A stretch of 64,000 nt of DNA from Paraphysoderma sedebokerense (Eukaryota > Blastocladiomycota > Physodermatomycetes > Physodermatales > Physodermataceae), in contig JAHLJZ010000002.1 of assembly GCA_025602915.1 (NCBI GenBank), forward strand, positions 186,001 through 250,000, read 5' to 3'. This document shows, one piece after another, positions 13,401-24,100 of this stretch. How positions within the stretch are numbered: position 1 is the stretch's first letter; each line of letters starts with the position of its first letter. The position numbers were made by a program, and so were the translations under genes. The notes beneath the pieces were generated by a model, which worked only from the letters and a program-made list of their open reading frames with translations, was not told the DNA's origin and ran no database searches.

Positions 13401-14188
13401 TTCCTTCTTCGAACCCTGGCTTCTATTATTTGTGCGACAACTGTCCTAGGTGCTTTGTTTGTACCCAAGATTATTGCCATTCTTAGACCTGCTCAATTAA
13501 ATGGCAAACCGTCGGACGTGGCTTCATCAACCTCACCTTCTAAGAGACCATCACAAATTGCATCTAGTGTCATGTCGGTGCAGACAGTTATACAAGCCGA
13601 GGTAAATACATGTCTACCAGCTAAGCTGATAGCGTTTGACTAATAGTGTATCAGTATTATTTCTGCGAATTCTACTTGAAGAAGAATGGTCTATTTGCGG
13701 TATGGAAGCCTGTGAAGATAACAATGGTACCACTCAAAGATACGCCAGGATCAGGTTTACTTTCGTTCCACGACTCATCGGACTCATCGATTGTAAGTAT
13801 TTTCGTGAGTGTGCGTTCCACCTTCAGTAACGAAAATATTAACCGATTACCCTTTACACAGATCTTTCAAACATTGAGAATCCAGGATACCAAGTTAATC
13901 TGCGATGAGAGCTTAAGAAGTTCTGGTCATTCGGCTGGAAACTCCTCTGGTGGAAATAGCGAGAACGGACAAAACCCGAATGGTAATCCTTCCAATGGAG
14001 CGCCAAACTTTGCCAGGTTAATGTTTGCCGATGGTTATTACGATTTGGAAGGAAAATCATCCATGGCAATGGCAACTTTACTTAAATTGTATGCGGTTCC
14101 GCCTGCTGTTCTCACTAAAGGACGAAAACAATCCGAAATGACCAGTACAATACAAAAAGCGGAAGCTGGAAAGGAAAATTTTTATTAA
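10495..14188 (+). CDS. PstS-like/EGF-like/class C 7TM receptor, paralog 3 (diverged binding site)
   Basis: Complete gene, 18 exons, 866 residues: 10495-10555, 10639-10786, 10875-10907, 10978-11203, 11262-11370, 11429-11457, 11514-11548, 11613-11684, 11742-11966, 12028-12067, 12125-12254, 12319-12329, 12389-12635, 12703-12870, 12932-13264, 13333-13601, 13655-13792, 13862-14188. It begins with a signal peptide (MRTFFGIILAFSVL). The 7TM core and tail match the paralogs closely, with AVCAFRP, FICAS and FVPKI. The binding domain is the most divergent of the four: GGAL replaces GAPL after the first loop, SSDST replaces TTGTS/TTGSS, and RRDRSST replaces RRDRGPT. The aspartate in SDSEW is kept. This suggests a shifted ligand preference rather than decay, since every exon is open and in phase. 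Intron 17 uses a normal GT donor. Confidence 0.94.
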
Positions 14189-15756
14189 TCTCCCTCTTTT
14201 GTTTCTGTTAAGTTTGCAATTACGTTTTAAGATTTATTCCCTTTTTTTCAAATTTCATGTTGTTTTGTTTTTCGTACGATATTATTTGTTTTAGTTGTTT
14301 GGTAAGTATCAAGCAATATGTGCGATGTTGCTAACGGGAGGTTGAATGAATAATTAAGTATACCAATAAAAACGTATTTTGCTACATCACGGCAATTCCT
14401 TGAGTCCCCAGTGCTCTTATTAGAATCCCAGTCCACCATTAGCTGGGACTTACAATAAGTACACCTTTCAGAAATTTACATTGGAATTTCCCCTCAAATA
14501 GTTGTAACTATTCTCATATATAGTGTGTTAGGTTCTGTAGATATTAAACTCCTGTTTTCTTTTTGTCGCAATCTTTTAGTTGCTTCTGTAACAACAGTGT
14601 ATGTCTTTCCTCTCTGATGACTGCATATTGTTCTAAACAATTCTTCCGCTTTCGTCCAATTTCTACATTCAGATACATTGACATTAACATCAACTATTTC
14701 AAGATATCTGCTTGTCAGCAAAAGTCAAGGATTACGGAGGACTGGAGGAGGAGTATAACGAGTGTATAACGGCTGACAAACCGCATGCGTTTGGCATGTC
14801 GATGGTGTGCATTTCCTGGGGATACAGAAATATCAGGTGATAATCGGGAGAAATTGTTACTCCACCACTTTGTGTGGTGATGTTATCGTTTGAGAAGTTT
14901 CTGTCTCGATCACTGGCAATGAGCTCAAAGACTACTCAGAATTGTGAGCGAGAACAGAATGCGAGTAATATAGGTCGAATACTGGTCGAGTCTCATGTGC
15001 CGTGCCGTATGCTTGTCGCGAATTTATCTGTCACGACTCACGAGTCTGGAACCCGCAACCAAATGGATCGGAAGTAAGACGAAATTATCTCGATCGGAAA
15101 TTTCAACCAGAGATTTGAAATTTTAAATTGCAAAAAAATGATTGCTCAATGAACTATGGCTGACTGTTATTGATATCAATAAGTGAACTAATTACTGACT
15201 GTGAATTTGGTATATCTGCGAGATGTTATAACCAGATGGGCACAAGTCAAGTAAAACTACTGTTTTCATTCTGCTACATTTGTATAGAAAATAATAAGCA
15301 AGAGTTATACAATAAACAAGTAACATTTTACGACCATTTTATTAGCATTATTTGATGCCATTTACCGTTCTTTTATACCCACATACGTGAACTTAAAATT
15401 TCCCTCCCGCAGTAGACTTCGACTGGATATCTTAACTACATATCTGCCCACCCAGTGTAACGTCCATGTTGACTTCATATTACTAACGGCAGATAAAATT
15501 GTTAATGGTCTCGAATCTGCAGTCTGCTTAGCAATGTTCCTTCTCTCCGGTCTCGATGCCTTATATTAGTGTTTCCAGTCGTATGACGTGATTGTTCGTA
15601 TAGTACAATGTCGCGTTCAGAATCAGACTCGCGATGTCGAGAAATGAGACCATAGAAAAAATAGTTGGCACGGGAGAGAGAAATTCTTAAATATGGCTTC
15701 GCCCGTCAATTTTAATTTTGCGCGCACTCTAACAAACTGCTCAAAATTTGGCGAAA
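14189..15756. other. Intergenic region between receptor paralogs 3 and 4
   Basis: About 1.57 kb with no supported gene. It holds the 3' end of paralog 3 and the promoter of paralog 4, with the shared word at 15583. The short open frames on both strands have no recognisable domain. Confidence 0.65.
15583..15594 (+). promoter_or_regulatory. Shared ATGACGTGATTG promoter word, paralog 4
   Basis: Exact copy of the word, 174 bp upstream of the paralog 4 start codon. As at paralog 2, it is followed by TT, then a GTA..TAC stretch and GTCGC, so the similarity reaches about 35 bp. Confidence 0.5.
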
Positions 15757-18700
15757 ATGTTGGTGGACGCAGAGGTCGCAACATTAAGGAAGGTTCTGAC
15801 GGCTATCCTTATTTTCAGCACTTTGACGAATGCATTGGCTCAAGGTAAATGTAATAATCATTTTAAGAAAACGAATGGATTATTTTGGCGTGGTGATCCT
15901 AATAGTGTGCAAATATACAAGCAACGACACAGAGTACTGTCATCCGTTCCGGAGGTTCGACGTTTGGAGCTCCGTTGTACAACCAATGGATGTCCGTCTA
16001 TAACGGCCTTCAGAAATGGAGTGGCTCTGCTCAAATTCAGTATCGAACAACAGGAAGTTCTGCTGGCAGAAATATGTATGTGACTTCAAGTCTCCAGTAT
16101 AGGCCATCAGCCATTCAAATGTTTTCGCTCATTTATCTAATAAATCTTCACACGAAGGCTTCTGAATAAAACAGCCATGTTCGCGGAAGGGTCAGTGTCA
16201 CAGGCAGGCTTTTGTTTCGACTCGTCTCAGCAAATATTAAAGCTTGTTTCTTGTACCGTGCAGTGATAGCGAATGGACTACCGAAGAGTTAAACTCCTTC
16301 AGCACACAAGACGTCATCAAGATACCAGCTGTAGCCGGTGCCGTCGTGCTGGCCTACAACATTCCGGAGATGGCAGATTTGCCAAACGTATTTTTAAACT
16401 TATCTCGTCAAATCGTGGCAGACATTTATCTTGGGAAAGTAACAAGATGGAATGATCCCGTTTTGCAAACTCTGAACCCAGCCATTAAGGTTTTTAAAGT
16501 GTTCATAATAATTTACGTATGGTCTACTGATGTTTAACCTCGTTAATATAGATGCCGAATCAAACAATCAACATCGTCGTTAGAAGAGACCGGGGCCCTA
16601 CTACGTACAAATTTACTGCCGCTTTATCTAAATTCAGCGACGAATTTAGAACTAGAATTGGTAGCTTGAATTTAGATTCATGCATAACCGCACAGCCTCA
16701 TTTTAATGTAATCTTCTTCTTTCAGGGCCGTCATCACTGCCTTCTTGGGTCATCGTAAGTGATTTGTACTTACTTCAATTATTATTGTCCACGCATGATT
16801 GACTTAATTGAACTTAGCAAAATTACAACGCAACTGGCAACGGAGGAGTCGCGTGAGTTGTTTTTAATCTGCCTGATGTGACATGTACTGTGCACTCAAA
16901 AATATCATCACATACAGACGAGCAGTGTTTGGATTTGAATATTCCATCGGTTATATGGGCGTAGCTTCGGCTGCCGAGAACAACCTTCCGTATGCATCAT
17001 TTCATTCCTAACCAAATGATCTACTGCCACATAACGTTAACCAATTGACACCGACAGTTACGCAACACTAATTAACCGTGCCGGAAATTATGTTCGGGCG
17101 TACTATCAGAATACCGAATCATCTTTCACTAATTTATCTCCGTCTGCTGTTAATATCCTTGGGAATTTAACCGGCGACCTCGATCTTCATGACTCGGACG
17201 GGGTGAATGCCTATCCTATAGTTGGAATGACCTACTACTTGTTGTACCGAACAGTTGAGCAAGAAAGATGCGACCTCGCAAGGTACGCTCATTTAAATTT
17301 ATATTACAACAGGAGCGTTGCTGATATTTGAATCATAGACAGACTGCCCGATATTTACATTGGACATATACTTCACCGGTAAGAGCACCTAAAGATCATA
17401 GTCAATAAGACTCTTATGATTGATCAAACCTTGCGATAGGCTGCTGTTGACATCGCGCGGCAAATGTCGTATATCCCGATGAATGGTATTCTTCTTGAAC
17501 GTGTTCTTGCTGCTTTAAAAACTGTGTCATGTAAAACCCTGGACCGAAATGTAACTTTGTGGGGACAATGTAAGTTAACCTTTCCTTTGAGTTAGCCTAT
17601 ATTTGGTTTACTCACCAGCCCATGTTTCAGCCGTCTGCGATGTAAGTGCGGTATAGATAATTGCCAGCGATTCAAGAGAGTTCTAACGATTTGTGATCAG
17701 GACGGATGTAAGTACGGATCATGCAGATTCAACTTTAGCTTTCAACCATCGTCGGAGGTTTGTCAATGCCAGTTGGGATTCAAGAACAAAAATCAACAAA
17801 ACTGTTCTGAAGAAGTTGTCGCAATTATTATGGACAGCACCAATCCTCTAGCTTTGTTTATTCTGATCATTAATTCGTTGCTTATAATCGCAACGATTGT
17901 TGTTGCTGCGTTGGTTATCAAACACCGTAAAAATCACATTATTAAAGGTAGCACATCTGTTTTGCTTTTTCGTGATCAAAAGTCCTATACTGACTCGAAC
18001 TGGTTTAGCGGCTTCGCCTTTATTCTGCATCTTATCTCTGTTGGGCGTCTTGCTTGCGTATCTGGATGTGTACTTCTATGTCGGACAACCAACCGATGCT
18101 GTTTGTGCACTTCGACCCGTGAGCGTCAGTTTTGCTTCCGCTATCTTCTTTGGTACAATGCTGCCAAAAACTTTTAGTACGTCTAATTTCTTAATCAGCA
18201 ACCAGTGAATAGTTATGTTAATCCATTTCAATATAGGAATCTATAAAGTTTTCCGAAGAATTCGAGCGTTGAAATCCAGCATTAACAACCGTCGTCTTTT
18301 GCTCCAAAGCAGTCTAATTATATTTATAAACCTCTTGATAATTATAATCTGGTATTCCATTGATGTACCCAGAGTGCTTGCCATTCCTGGAGTCGACGAA
18401 AAGAAATTCATTTGCGCGTCGAAAAACACGACAATTGATATGGTCTTTGGAAATATCATGCTTGTATATCACGGTCTATTAATCGCAGCGACAACTTTCC
18501 TTGCCATAAAAGTTCGAGTAGCCCGAGATGTCTTCAATGAAGCTGTTAGCATTGGTGTGTCGGTTTACGGTAACTTTCAATTTCTTATTTCTCATCCATT
18601 CATGGTTCAACGACAGTATGACTAAGACTCTGATCATAGGAGTGACGACTGTCGCAATCTTCTTTGTTCCCGTCAGCTTTATCCCCTCAATTGATACGCA

Positions 18701-19527
18701 GACTTTCTTCCTCCTTCGAACCCTGGCTTCTATCATATGTGCGACAACTGTCTTGGGTGCTTTATTCGTACCCAAGATCATAGCAATTCTTCGACCGACT
18801 CAATTACAGAGCAAACCAACTGAAATGGGATTTTCTACTGCCCCGTCTAAAAAAGGGTCACAGAAAGGGTCACAGAACCTATCAAGTGCAGTATCTGCGC
18901 CGGCGATCATGCAGACGGAGGTATGTCCCGCTTTACAAGCTCAACGAAATGTTCGCGCATACGTTTCTGACATCCCACTAGTATTATATCACAGATTTCT
19001 TCTTGAAGAAAAACGGATTATTCTCTGTCTGGAGACCTGTAAAAATTGCGATGATCTCTCTTAAAGATTCCCCAGGATCAGGGTTTCTTTTGTTTCAGGA
19101 CTCTTTGGACCCCTCAATTGTACGTGTCTTTGCTTTGTAGTCATCGTTGTGGGTGTTTTAACGAATATTTCATATACAGATTTTCAACACCTTGAGAATC
19201 CAAGACACCAAACTAATTTTTGATGACAGATTAAAAAGTTCAGGCAATTCTTTTGGAAATTCTTCAGCCGGAAACAACGACGCCGGCCAAACACCCAATG
19301 TCACATCAACCATATCGACTCAAAATATAGCCAGATTAATGTTTGCGGATGGCTATTACGATTTGGAAGGGAAGTCACCAGCGGCAATGGCAACTTTAAT
19401 TAAATCGTACGCGGCTTCACCCGCTGCCTCAACGAAAGGACAAAAGCATTTCGAACTGACAAGTGTTGCGAACGTGCGCCCACCGAGTACCATGCCGAGA
19501 CCGGATGTGAAGGGAAGTTTTTTCTAA
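15757..19527 (+). CDS. PstS-like/EGF-like/class C 7TM receptor, paralog 4
   Basis: Complete gene, 18 exons, 888 residues: 15757-15844, 15922-16075, 16158-16190, 16264-16489, 16552-16660, 16726-16754, 16818-16852, 16918-16989, 17058-17282, 17339-17378, 17440-17569, 17631-17641, 17701-17947, 18009-18176, 18237-18569, 18640-18920, 18982-19119, 19180-19527. The N-terminus is nine residues longer than in paralogs 2 and 3, ahead of the hydrophobic signal core. The PstS-like domain has GGSTFGAP, TTGSS, AEGDSEW and VVRRDRGPT, the best match to the bacterial phosphate site among the four. The EGF-like hinge cysteines, AVCALRP, FICAS and FVPKI are all present. The tail has a four-residue repeat (KGSQ) insertion near the end of exon 16. 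Only 245 bp separate its stop from the aph1 start on the same strand. Confidence 0.94.
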
Positions 19528-19772
19528 TCGTTGCTGCCCATTTTGAAGTCTATTCAGTCCCAATGCACTCTGTACTGGTTCTTTCGATCGTCCTCCGTTC
19601 AGTATTTGATATCCCTTATTTGTTTGTGAAAGCAATATGTGATGTGTTGTAGAGTAATTATTACCAAAGAAATTAATAAATCGGATTATCACGGTCACAC
19701 GCCTAAGTTATCGAGCTTCCGTTCAGTCCAAGTTCATCAACTATCAATTATAATTTGACTGCACCTCTCATA

Positions 19773-21026
19773 ATGAGCCTCTTGACCTTCTTCGGATGTG
19801 CATTTACAGCTTACGGGCCGTCCATAGTGATATTTCTGTCGTATATTCGGAAGCATGCCCAACTAAGTCTTCTCGCTCTCGCTAGGTTTGTCCATACCTA
19901 AAATTGACATTGATGCTTAGACCCGCATCAAACCTCCAACACTCTTTCCATTGCGAATTCTTGATTAACATGTAATCCTGCAATAATAAGTGCATTTTTC
20001 TCTCTCGTCTCATTACTCTTAACAGCACTGTTATGGTACATAATAACGCCGCTTCGCTCAACCCATGCGTTTACTCTTCTGTATACGGTGTTATTTCAGG
20101 AACTAGTCCGATACGCAGGATTCAGATTAATCAAGAGAACAGAGGGTCCCTTGATCATGGTTTCAAACAATCCGGCGAATCCTTTGAATAAAAGTAGTTT
20201 TGCCTTTGGTGAGTGGAAGTATTGTTCGGTTCAAATGGTTGTTTAGTTCATTCGAAAGCCGGCAACCCACGGTTGCAATCATTTATGTGTCTTTTATCAT
20301 CTGATTAGCGAAGGAATTGCATGTTATTCCCTTTTTAAGCAAGCATATGAGTTGTCGTTAAACAATTTGTATTTTGGCTGATAGCTCTCTAACTGACTGA
20401 ATCTGCCTAATCCTTCAACAACAGTATTCGGTCTCGGCTTCGGGTTGATGCTTGGAGTTATCTCGTATATCACAGTCTTAGTGGAATCTATAGGACCTGG
20501 AGTCTTGGTGTCGAAAGGTTGTCCAAACGTATCTTATTATCTGGTTACCGGTAAGTTTTGTTTCGAATGCAAATCCGGCCGCAAGTTTCCCTGCGTCAAT
20601 AACATAGTTCCAATCGTCTGTTTAGCTATTCTCACCTCCCTCTCAATTCTTCACCAAGTTTTGTGGACTGTACTTGCATTCGCCGGATACTTCAATCAGC
20701 AGAAACCACTGATATCCTATGTGTGGTTATCACATTTTGGAGTTACTTATTCCGTAAGTAAACAGTTTTGCTCTTGTCCTCCTTGAACCTTTTGAGAAGA
20801 TGGCGTGAATGATTAACATAAACATCTATTTTGGATCTGTATAAAGAATCTTCTCAACACGGTTGGAACTGATATTAGTTGTCTATACCCTATCTTCGTG
20901 TCCATTTTTGTCCTCGGCGTCTCGGGCGTCTTGGTCGTTACAACAGTGGGGAATATTCATCATCCTCAACGGGAAAGCACGTCAATTATAAACGAGAATG
21001 TGCCAGTTTTTGGACGACATGGTTAA
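19773..21026 (+). CDS. APH1: Gamma-secretase subunit Aph-1
   Basis: Multi-pass scaffold subunit of the gamma-secretase intramembrane protease (with presenilin, nicastrin and Pen-2) in endomembranes. Exons 19773-19885, 19991-20208, 20425-20550, 20626-20753 and 20847-21026 give 254 residues, close to the usual 250-265. Family marks are the N-terminal FFGCAFTAYGP, AFFSLVSLLL in helix 2, the helix-4 glycine motif GLGFGLMLG (GxxxGxxxG), GPGVL, and the two helix histidines in SILHQVLW and WLSHFG. The second exon starts at 19991 after AATAATAAG; a later acceptor at 20026 would break the frame. Partner subunits are not in this window. Dikarya generally lack gamma-secretase, so this supports an early-diverging lineage. 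Confidence 0.92.
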
Positions 21027-21183
21027 CGACGAAAGTGAATTACAAAAAAGCCAAGGCACCATCAAATGTAGGAGTAAAATGTGGAAATTGTAGATAATGG
21101 ACAGGTGTAGGCAAGAAGCCATATCATAAAATATATTTATTGTGATCAAGTTCGGTAATGTATCACTGATGATGCTCCGCAGT

Positions 21184-24100
21184 TCATCGGTTAATGTCCG
21201 CTTTCCACAGAGCAATTTCTTTGTATTTCTGCTTGGTTTTAAGTTGATTGATTAAAACCTGAGTAGTTTGCAGTCAATTGAATGGAATGTTAGCCGAGCG
21301 GTTAATACAATTTTGGTTAGGTATTCGGATCCTAAAGTCGAAAAGGAACGTACCTTAAGCATCTGCACACATCCTTTACTCACCACTTTCATTATATCAC
21401 CATTTGTATCGCCAACTGTTCCTTGATCTTGCACTTGTTCGTCCCGGCTGCTGTGTATTTCACTGTCGTTGACGATCCTCTCAGCTCGTCTGACCACTTG
21501 ACTTAATTTTTCGTCCGAGGAGAAATAAAATTCGTGTATATCCGTTATAAATGTCGAAGGAGGATGATTCAGAATGTAGAGAATGGACTTTATAGTAACG
21601 GATCAATGTTTTAGAATGTACGAAACAATTCAGCGTCAATAAGATTAGAAGACGTCGAATCGGAGGAAAGAAAACGTTACCTTTAAGGACAATATATAAG
21701 CTTTTTCATTGTACATTTTACTATGATCGTAACCTTCCATTGTTCCAACAAACTTATTATATCCTGCTTCGTTGTAATACGGTTCTTTGACTAAAATCAA
21801 TGCTTGCGCAGAAATGAGGAACTAAAACAGCAAATCAATATAAAATTCGTTTTAGCGTGAGAAAAGATTATAATACCTGAAGAATTGACGAGTCCGCAGA
21901 CCATGATTCAGATTGTTTACCATGCCAAGTATTCAGTAGCGAAAGGCAAACTAAACACAATAGACAGGAGATAAATAAGTGATCTTCAACTGCCTGGCGA
22001 AACACGGTACAAACCATTTCCATCTTCATATAAATTTGGATTTAGCTTGCCACCACTCCAACTGCGAAATTTCACGTCAGGTGGACTCTGCGGGTAGTCG
22101 CTTCCTAATGAAATATCAAACATAAAAAGTCCGTTTTCGTAGGGTGTATCGTAAGGACCGGCAACCAGGGCACGGAAAAGGTGAAGATGAGTCGAGTAAG
22201 TTTGAACTTTTATGCCATCTTTAGACAGACATATATTGGGCGAAAAGTCAATACTTCCCATTTATAACAAAGATTGAAAGGGCAATGAGATGAAGAACAT
22301 TTACCCGGAAGATTGTTGAGCAATTTATATTCTTGCTGCAATCTTTTTAGAAAGTTCTTTGGAGGGGACTATAATTCAGAAAAGGGACGTCAAAAACGAG
22401 TCAGAGTCTAATATGTGTGACACTTGAGAGTTACGTACCGTGAATTCATCCTCCGCAATCAAGTCCGGTGGAGCTTCGTCCAAAATATCAAAACCTCTCC
22501 AATTGAAAACAGACTCGTGTTCCTTCAATTCCAGTTTACCTGGCTTATAAGGTGACGACGGGGGCGTTATTCGTTCTGCCTCCAAAACTTTTGCAATCTC
22601 TCTTGAGGTTTTGGCTGGTGTCTCCAATTTTGACGACTTTGGCTTCGATTTTCCATCGATTTCGCCTTCAGAATCATCGGAAACAGTTTCCCAGCTACTA
22701 TCTTCTTCGTCGTGAATTTCACGTCCCAGTGGTTTCGACCTGTCTTTCGCTTGTTTTTTCTGACCATCACTTTTCTTTTCTCCTTCCTCCTCTTCCTCTT
22801 CGTCTTCTTCGTCATCGAAAATTTCATCCTCCTCATCGGTACTCCATGCATCATCACCTTCTCCCTCTCCTTCTTTTAAATCGTTCTCGTCGACAACCAT
22901 GAATTCATTCGGCCTGATTAATGCTTCGTCGCCACTCGCAAATTGTATAACACAGAATCCGTCAAGGGTGGTCCCAACTATTTCCCCAATCCAATTTAAA
23001 TTGGAAACCGAATTTGTGTCCATGACGGATGATGCAAGTGGTAGAGAGGGTAGCAATATTCGATCTAGAATAGGCGGATTGTAAGACGGATGCTCGTCGA
23101 GTTCGTAGAGAGAGTGTAGCGTAGGGGTTTCCTGTTAACCCATAATATAGTATGATAAGTCACAATATGCTAAGCTACAAAGTAAGTAACATTTTTGGCA
23201 ACAGCGCACCTGTAATCCGTCCAAATCTTCACCGTCGTTAAACCACCGAACAAGAGCTGTTCTTTCCACATGATCTATTTTCTGTATCACTCCGACTTTT
23301 TCGTCTCGGTCTGCATTCTCGGCGACGTCTGTAGATTTGTGAATTACGTATTCCGTAGGCAGCATCATCGAATCGTCGACCACAACAGGAGCGTATAATC
23401 TGTTTGAAGCTAGGCCAGATGTTATGGTACCATCTTGCCATAACACGCTAACAACAGTTGATGTATTGACGACACGGTACTATTGAATCAAAGCAAAATA
23501 AGGAACAGCGAAGTCATGAACAAAAAATAAAACTTGATAAAAATCAATATTACCAGAATTCCATCATCCGGTGTTGCAAATATATTTCGATCTGAGCGAA
23601 ACAAGCAACATGAATAAAACAATGGAGTTAAAAAAGAATTCATAATGTTTGTAAACAGACCTGTCTTGCCGGTGCAATACATCACCATATCACCTAATCT
23701 GATAGTCGCGTGTTCAAATTTGCTCTTCAGCGGTTTTAAACGATCTTTGTCTTTTAACAAGTCTACATGAATACAAGGCCTAGTTGCATCGACCTGACCA
23801 TCGTCGCCGGGAGAAGCCTATCATCGACGAGACCGATATATATGTTGGCGTCAGTTTACTTTGATGCTTGACTTAGCGGATAGGAAGAGGAGATTAACGT
23901 ACTGCAGGATTGAAAACTGTCCAATGCACGTCAGCGGCTGCAGGGAAAACTTGAGTGATGTGCCCGACACCATCTCCAACTTCTCTTGATTCAGTCAACC
24001 ATTCGATGTCTTTGAACGTTGGAAATCGAGAATGAACTTTAATTTTCTACGAAGAGTTAGGTGATAGTATGAACCGACAGGAGAATTGGATTGAGTAGAT

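Noticed and set aside
22552-22902. + strand frame across the acidic part of the UBE2O-type gene
   Set aside because: It is the complement of Glu/Asp/Lys codon runs and is low in complexity.
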